NCBI RefSeq assembly: GCF_011386835.1
Contig: NC_088798.1
Location: forward strand, 2,294,001 to 2,358,000
Source: Chrysemys picta bellii
Lineage: Eukaryota > Chordata > Testudines > Emydidae
Length of the DNA stretch: 64,000 nucleotides
Direction: 5' to 3'
Shown here: positions 57,366 to 64,000 of the stretch, in pieces
How positions within the stretch are numbered: the stretch's first letter is position 1
Layout of the letters: the number at the start of each line of letters is the position of its first letter
Made by a program: the position numbers and the translations under genes
The notes under the pieces: model-generated
Told to the model about the DNA's origin: nothing
What the model saw: the letters and a program-made list of their open reading frames with translations, nothing else
Databases searched by the model: none

Positions 57366-58799
57366 CTTCTGTAGGATTTTCCAGGTCAGGGAGGACTAAA
57401 TGCGCAAGGCTTTGCAGGGTCTAGTGCTTTGAAGTCCTATCTGCATCTGTCATCTTGTGTGTGTGGTGGTGGTTTTTTGTTTTTCCTCTTTAAAACATTG
57501 ATTGTGGTTTTGTAAACCAGTCATTCTCCAAAGATCAGGGTAACGCTCTCCGCTCCTGCAACTGGTTGCAGTCATTTTGTACTGCGGCAATGCACTGAGC
57601 TACAGGAAAGGGGAAAAATAGGGTTGGGAAAGGGTGGGATAAAGAAAGATTTTGTGTTCTAAGTGCTGGTAGCTCAGAGGAAAACGGAGAGAGTCTCTTG
57701 CTGTCCATGTTTCTTGTCTCTTTCATTAGGGTGAAACGATTCTTAGAGTTAAAGTTTGGGGACAGCATCATGGTATTTTTCATAATTTTAGGACACTATT
57801 AAAATCACTTTTGTTTAAATGCCCTCTGTCCTCCGTTTCTGGAAACTTGAAACGGAAATCTGCTTTCTTACCAGCGTCTCTTCCCTCCACTGCACAAATA
57901 TACTTTATTCTTGTGGGTTGCCTGTGAGTATTCGCTTTATGGTATATATTCATTTTCATGAGAGAAAATAAAGACACTAAAACCTTTCTTTTGGAGAGAA
58001 AATATAAAAACTTATACAAGGGTTTTGTACAGATGCAAAAGACATTACCCGTTTGACTGCTTGTGGTATCATAGATCCTTATGAGCTTGTTCTTGTCAGA
58101 AGACCAAAACCAAAGTTCTAGATTTGCAAAGACATGCTGGTGTAACCCCGCTGGCTTGCTGAGTTGTTGCTGATTTACACGGCTGGAAAGGAAAGCGGTC
58201 AGGCCAGCAATACGCTTCAGCTACACGCACGGCCTTACTTTAATCTGTGGTTTCACAGGTCTGGCGGGGCTGCCGCAGAATGAGTGTGCCCTTCAGAGTT
58301 CTCTCTTTAAAAATTAAGCAAAAAGTGATTGGACATCAATTAGTAGGAAAACAATGCATTTATGGGACAAAGGCTGATTGCCAGCAGCACCAGGTCTTGT
58401 AAATAGAATGAGAAGTCGATCAGGAAACTTGAAATGAGCAGATAGTTACATTTTAGTTTGTTGGACTTTTCAGTGTGAATCATTTTGATTCTGATCAATA
58501 AAATTTAACTCCTCTGTGTCTCTCTCTCCCCCTTAAAAAACCAATCCTCCTTAAAAATGACTCTCCATTTTGATACTTGGTTTTTTTTTTTTTTCACCCA
58601 TCTCTAAAACCCACAGCTCAAATGCTGTTTGGCATGTGAAATTGTCTGACCTGCAAAATTCTCTGCTATAGGGAGCCACAAGATAGACCTTCAGCAAAGA
58701 GGCTGTTTGGACAGTAACACCGGTTAAGGAGCGTCTGGGAACTAGACTATTCCTCTGTCCTCACCTTTACATTTTTAAAAGTGTTTTTAGAAGGCTCTC

Positions 58800-58970
58800 T
58801 CGAAGTCCTAGGTTGGTGGCTCAGAGGGTGGGGTTGTAATGCCGGGCGTGACACCTTTGGCAAGTCACGTCTCCTCTCTGTGCCTCTTTTCTATTTACAT
58901 TGCAAGGTCTTTGGGGCAGGGACTGTCTCGCCGGGTGGGTGGGGCTGTTATACAAACAATATGAAACAAA
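58800..58970 (+). repeat. MIR-type SINE, diverged
   Basis: TGGTGGCTCAGAGGGTGGGG, TTTGGCAAGTCACGTCTCCT and AGGTCTTTGGGGCAGGGACT lie in the order of head, core and tail. Confidence 0.6.
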
Positions 58971-60739
58971 AATATTCCATGAGCTGAGTTTCATAAAAGC
59001 CTTTCAAAAAACAACCTCCCGTCCACAGCGTAATAAACTCCCCTGGAAAACACAAAGGCTTTGCAACAAGTCCTGAAGTTCAGCAAACTCAGGCTCTAGA
59101 AAATGAAAGGCGGGGCGGGTGGGGGGGGAAAGAGAGGAGTTCCAGAGCTGAGACCCCCCCCCCCCAAAGAACTCCATCTCCAGCTGCCTCAGGTTAAAAC
59201 CACAGTTCTCTTCTTGTGTACACTGTCATCTTCCCCAGGAAAGCCCTGTCTCCCCAGCCGTGCTCCCCACTGGACTGTCTCCACGAATGCTGGTGGGGTA
59301 GCGGGTAAATGTTTTTTGCTGGGACCCTGGTTGGGATTCCAGAGGCAGGCAGCTGAGTCTGGGGCAGAGATCTTGTGGCTTCCTTGGTCTACCTGGGAGG
59401 AGACAACACGTGGGCCCGTGCGTTGGGGAGAGGGCTCTTTGTGAATCCTCGTCAAAGAGCCACCTGCTTCCCAGGCATCCTGGCGGCTACAGCTGGGGGC
59501 CGAGGGAGTGACTGAGTGACAGACGCTTCGGAGCGGCCCTGCCATACGGCAGCTTGAGCCACCACTGCGTGCACAGGCCAGCCTTCGACAGCCTTGTCTT
59601 GTGTCTGCAGGGGCCCGATCCTGCACGGTGCTGAATGTTCTCCGCTGCCGCGGATGGAGAGTGTAGGGGAGGTTGCTCCACACCAGTGTAATGCCCCGGA
59701 GGGGGCCATGGCTCCGAGACCAGTGACGAGTCGGCCTGCAAACCAGTTTCACTTCCAGTCACCGGGGCTGTGATGAGTTGTGTGGCTGGCTGGCAGGCTG
59801 TTGTGTTTAACCCTTCCACGGGGGGTGTTAGCTTCTGCTCATCGGGCGGCTTTAATGGGGAGATGGAGGAGCCATCAGTGACCTCAGTAGCTCTGGGTGA
59901 AGAGAGGGGAGCCGGCCGATCGGGTTCATGGTGCCCGCCTGGGTGAGTTCTTACCCTGGGATGCCCCGCTCCGGGGAGAGGAGCGTGGGGAAGACAGGGA
60001 GCGTTGGCACCCACACAGCTGCTGTGCCCCTCGCCCCTTATTCCCATCACTGTCTCCACCCCAGGCCTGGACACACAGGACTCTAAGTGCTGCTACTATT
60101 ACTAGTAAATTAACCAGAGCCCAGGTAGCACTGGGCCGTGCTTTTCCTTTCTCGCTGGATATTTGAGTTCAGGCCCTGCAGGGCATTAAGTCTGATCGTA
60201 TCATCCTGGTCCCAGTTACAAAACCGTGGCATGTCTGCCAGTCTCCCTTCGTTCAGGAAGTGGGACAGCAGTGGCAGAAGGGGTAGCAGGTCAGACAGGG
60301 CAAAGGGATGTGGACAGAGCTGTCTGGGGGGGGGGGGTGTGCCTCGACTGGCATAGCTGGGGACAGCCCTTGCAGATCAGGGTATTGGCTGAACTGAGGA
60401 ATGGGGCAGGACGGACGTAGCGGGGGGCTGCAGGTCAGGACTGAGATGTGTTCGCAGAGCTCTGTTTGCATGGCTGGAAGCGGTGTGGGACAGCACTGGA
60501 ATAACGGGGCTGCAGGTCGGTTCGGAGTTCAGTTGGCAGAGCTATGTATGGGGCCCAGGATTGGAACAGCGAAGGGCTGGTGGGTCAGGACAGAGGCGTG
60601 TCGGCAAACCTGCCGAACGGAAGTTTGCGCAGCTCATGGCTGCATTAATGAATAGTCCGGGTGAGTTCTCAACGTCACACTGCGTCCCACCCCCTCCTGA
60701 ATGTGGAAGCTACCGAGCAATACAGAGAGAACCTGTGTA

Positions 60740-60812
60740 AATCCGAGGTGATGTCAGTAGCGTTACACTGACGTAAATCTGATGTAAGTGTAGTCGGGAT
60801 CAGGCCCAGAAT
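60740..60812. repeat. Fragment of ancient palindromic repeat
   Basis: CGTTACACTGACGTAAATCT ... GTAGTCGGGATCAGGCCC resembles the 57190-57365 family. Confidence 0.4.
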
Positions 60813-61079
60813 TTATACTGCGCTCCCGGGAAGACAGGAGCCATAAAATAAAGCTATGTTCTCCTTACTTGTTCACCTCCTTTAGAAGCACTCGAAGGCC
60901 CCAAACCTGCCCTGGAGAGTGTGGGCATCTCTTCCTGAAGTTCCTGCCCCAGTTCAGCCAGTGACAGCTCAGTCTAACCTGTCCATAGCAGTGATATGAA
61001 CAGTGCAGGACAAATTCATTCGGTTAATTTGGCTGGCAGCCGCACTTGCTCCTGGCAGGTAAGGCAGTGTCCAAGCGCT

Positions 61080-61235
61080 TGGAAGATCTGCATTCACTTC
61101 CTAGCTGTGCCATTGCCCCTCTGTGACACTGTGGGCAAATCAGTTACTTTCTCAGTGCCTGCCTGGGAAGTAGGGATTGCAATACTTTTCTGCCATACCG
61201 GGTTGCTGAGGAAAAGTTCATCTATATTTGGGAGG
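61080..61235 (+). repeat. MIR-type SINE
   Basis: AGATCTGCATTCACTTCCTA, GTGGGCAAATCAGTTACTTT and TCTCAGTGCCTGCCTGGGAA follow the MIR core. Confidence 0.7.
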
Positions 61236-63382
61236 TGTTCAGGGATTGTGGTAATGGTTGCCACAGAAGTACCTTGATAGTTATGCAAGGACTGAAATTG
61301 GCCACGTGTGGGAGAGAGATGGAGGCTTGTGTAGCAAATATTGTCATTATTATTTACTTTAGAGAGCGGTTGACAATTTTTTTTTTTAAACTTGGATGAA
61401 CAGTTGAAAACGGTGGCTAGAGAACAGTAGGGAAAGAAACCGGAGAAGAATTTTGAGTAAGGTAAATAAAAGTGAGAGATAAAAGAAATAATGCAGGGAA
61501 GGATGAGTAATCGACATTCTTGGAGTCGAAGCGCAGGCTCCAGCTTCCTTCCTGAGCTGTAAAGTAAAATAATAATAATTAAAAAAAAGTCTCTAGAACA
61601 ACAAAACCCTGGACGCGCTGGTTTCCTTCCTGACAGGCCCAGCCTCGTGGCATTTCGGCGTGTCCTCGTCGGCAAGGAGGGCTGATTTACAAGCCAAAGG
61701 AGCCAGATGGGTGGATTTAACTCTTTGATGGACAAGTAGAAGCTCTGCTGCAAAACGGACCTCTCCTGTTTTATTTGCATTTTCTTCCTTTTCTGGAGCG
61801 TGAGTGACCAACATCTCTCTCTCTGTTATACCCTCATCACTGTAGTACCTGGGCACCTGAGAGTAAAGGTCCATGTGGCTTTAGTTTCTGCTGCTCCTCT
61901 TGGTTCAGTTCTTTATTTTAACATTCGTCCCATTGAGCTTTTGGGGAAAGACCCCCTTGGTGTGTTTTTGCTGCAGACTCCATTCCAAAGGCTATAAAAA
62001 ATTAATTCCACTTTCCGGTCATTTGGGATTATTCTCCTCACATGGAACACTGGAACTTGAGACCCTCTCCAATTCCCTGGGCCACGGTTTGCCTGCTTCA
62101 CTGGTGGCCTCCAGAATGGTATTTAGGAACCTCTCCGTTTCGGTAGAATGTCTGCTTTCATTTAAAAAGACCCCAAATTCCATTTCTAGTTCTTTTGTTT
62201 GTGAAGAAGACCCCCCTGAACATTGCCCAGCGCCGTGTGAACGAACAGCTGGAAGTGTCGGATGAAAACCACGTTGGTAGATTAACTCTGAATCCTAATA
62301 ACGAGTGTTGAAATGCAAACACTGCTGCTCCGCAGCCGCTCATTTTAGCGGTGACATACAGTTAATAATTGCTTTTCTAGCATCCTTGTTTGGCATAGGC
62401 TTTAGAGATGCGAAAGACCTGCTAGGTGTGAAATATATACCTTCTCCCCCTAGATTCAGGATTACTCTGGAGGGGATGGTGAGCTGGCGAGCCCTGCTGG
62501 GAGGAGAAGAGTGCAGATCTCCTGAATGTGCTAGACGGGGTGAGTGGGTGGGGAAGTTTGCGGGAGGCTCGCTCTGAAGCTGGCTCTCTAAGGCTGGCCG
62601 CTCTCTGCAGGGTTCCACTCTCGGCAAGTCTGAAGCCACTTCTTAATTCTCCACAGCTGACAAAATATTTATTTTCAGGTACTTAAAATATTATAATTTG
62701 AAGTGGAGTTGGGGGCCCTGGCTAGAGCTAAGTTTTTTCACTAACCGCTTCAGTGGAATGACTTTCCCCCTCCTCTGACCTGCCAGCAAATACTCAAAAA
62801 ATAGTTGTGAGACAGTCATCCCTGTGCTGAATAGATCAAGAAACTTTAAATTTGCCAGAGACTTTCTCCCCCTGGTGTGTTTATTGGCGCGAAGCACACC
62901 GGGCAACGGACCCCACTGTTGCTTTGCCTCGGGCACTCTGTGCTGGCAACACAAAGGTTGAAGTTGTTGCTCGACCTATTTTTCCTGTCCTTTAGTGTTA
63001 CCATGCCCTGGTCCACACTGATTCAAGAGTTCACAAATTTCTGCCTGTGTCTGCTGAATGAGAGATACTCAGACAGCTGCTATTTATATTTGTAAATGAA
63101 TCTGAACAAGTCAAAACACCACAATTCCCTGAGGGACTCAGACCTGTCCCCTACAATGTGTGTGGTAACCATCAACATCATCATCAAACGTGCACAGTCT
63201 GCTGAGGACCCTTGCACACGCCCAAGCGACCACGGTTGATAGTCTAACACCAGGTATCGTAGAGTGAAATGGTAAGATCTGGTGCAAATCTGTGAAAGTC
63301 CGGGGTGGCACCGCTGGTGATGCCAGGTAGGGTCAGAACTGGTCAGTTTGAGAACACAATGTGCCGGGGTGTTATTGTCCAC

Positions 63383-63627
63383 CCTGGTGTCAGGGCCGGC
63401 TCCAGGGTTTTGGCCGCCCCAAGCAGCCAAACAAAAACAAACAAACAAAAAAAGCCGTGATTGTGATCTGCGGCGGCAATTCGGCAGGAGGTCCTTCGCT
63501 CCGAGCAGGAGTGAGGGACCATCCGCCGAATTGCCGCCGAACAGCTGGACGTGCCGCCCCTCTCCGAAGCGGCCGCCCCAAGCACCTGCTTGGTAAGCTG
63601 GTGCCTGGAGCCGGCCCTGCCTGGTGT
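63383..63627. mobile_element. hAT-type MITE with exact 8-bp target duplication in RNF220 intron 2
   Basis: The element is 63391-63619 (229 bp), flanked by CCTGGTGT at 63383-63390 and 63620-63627. Ends: CAGGGCCGGCTCCAGG and CCTGGAGCCGGCCCTG, with GCCGCCCCAAGCA arms inside. It is the same family as the nested copy at 34105-34331. The long open frames at 63080-63894 on both strands pass through it and are not genes. Confidence 0.94.
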
Positions 63628-64000
63628 CGTGGCAGAAGAGAACGCAACCCCACTTTTGAAAATAATGAGCAACGGGAGGCAGGCCAGGTCTCTGAGAGAT
63701 TCTGGCATTTTGCACGTGGAGCCACTTTGGGCTCAGGATTCGGTGCTGAAAGCACATGTGGAACGCCGCTCCCCACTCCAAGTCTGCCCGTTGGAGGGTC
63801 TGGGTTTCAGACCTGCATAACAATACAAGCAGAACACAGGGCTCTGTCTCAGCTCAGAGGTGTCTTTGCGTCCATAAGCAAGACATGGAGTTGACGCAGG
63901 AGGTGGATGTCGGAGGACGTCCGGTTTGCTGCAGCTGTTTGAACTCTGCTTGCGTCCTGTGTGGTAAGCTCACCGGCAAAGTTTCACTTCAAGAAACTGG

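Larger units (their letters stand above)
49506..64000 (+). other. RNF220: RNF220 intron 2, 5' part
   Basis: The GTAAGT donor opens an intron that continues past the window; RNF220 has very long introns in other vertebrates. No exon was recognised here. Apart from the features listed separately (MIR-type SINEs, microsatellites, one hAT MITE) the sequence is free of recognisable repeats. AT-rich, low-CpG blocks such as 55000-55330 and 58300-58510 could be conserved regulatory elements. Open frames here, including 59487-60074 and 61094-61780 (minus), show no protein resemblance. Confidence 0.85.

Noticed and set aside
59487..60074. 195-codon minus-strand frame in intron 2
   Set aside because: Overlapping minus-strand frames of similar length exist in other phases. 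No recognisable domain.
61094..61780. 228-codon minus-strand frame in intron 2
   Set aside because: It crosses a MIR-type SINE and A/T homopolymers and has no recognisable domain.
63080..63894. 247-codon minus and 177-codon plus frames near the window end
   Set aside because: Both run through the hAT MITE at 63391-63619; the shared segments recur in the 34105-34331 copy.

Overview
This window is nuclear DNA of a vertebrate, most likely a cryptodiran turtle. Three things point there. It carries many CR1 LINE 3' ends. It has a tRNA-headed SINE with a CR1-like tail, the architecture of the tortoise/cryptodiran Pol III SINE. It also holds several GC-rich palindromic MITE families of the kind that fill turtle genomes. 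Genes are sparse, introns are long, and there is no bacterial-style gene packing; nearly all open frames are chance or repeat-derived. The taxon call is inference; no species can be named.

The one certain protein-coding segment is the first coding exon of RNF220 (E3 ubiquitin ligase, + strand). Exon 2 is 48766-49505, with the start codon at 48881, 208 complete codons, a polypyrimidine tract plus AG acceptor, and a GTAAGT donor at 49506. The RING-encoding 3' exons lie beyond the window. A candidate non-coding first exon ends at a GTGAGT donor at 42403, just before a CpG-richer block (about 42.4-43.2 kb). Everything from 49506 to the end is RNF220 intron 2.

A second probable gene start is a CpG island at about 6.0-7.25 kb. 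It has a ZNF143-type promoter motif (6640-6662) and a minus-strand splice donor (GTGAGT, 6490-6485). From remembered amniote synteny (ERI3 on the opposite strand, upstream of RNF220) this could be the ERI3 promoter, but no ERI3 coding sequence was recognised. A GC-rich minisatellite of about six 61-71 bp units sits beside it.

Layout: 1-6 kb is probable intron of the minus-strand gene with a few repeats. 6-7.3 kb is the CpG island and minisatellite. 7.3-42 kb is intergenic and dense in repeats: CR1 fragments on both strands, a decayed RTE-type LINE, hAT-type MITEs with exact 8-bp target duplications, nested insertions, tRNA-SINEs and a short turtle element that occurs in rearranged orientations. 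42-64 kb is the RNF220 locus, where young repeats nearly vanish and only old MIR-type SINEs, microsatellites and one hAT MITE are seen.

No CRISPR, prophage, operon or genuine tRNA/rRNA gene is present. I see no convincing undescribed protein system. The most unusual structures are a 39-bp-arm perfect palindrome enclosed by a 12-bp target duplication (26743-26887), a related chimeric copy with a 15-bp duplication (39263-39411), and a three-level nested insertion (33.2-34.5 kb).
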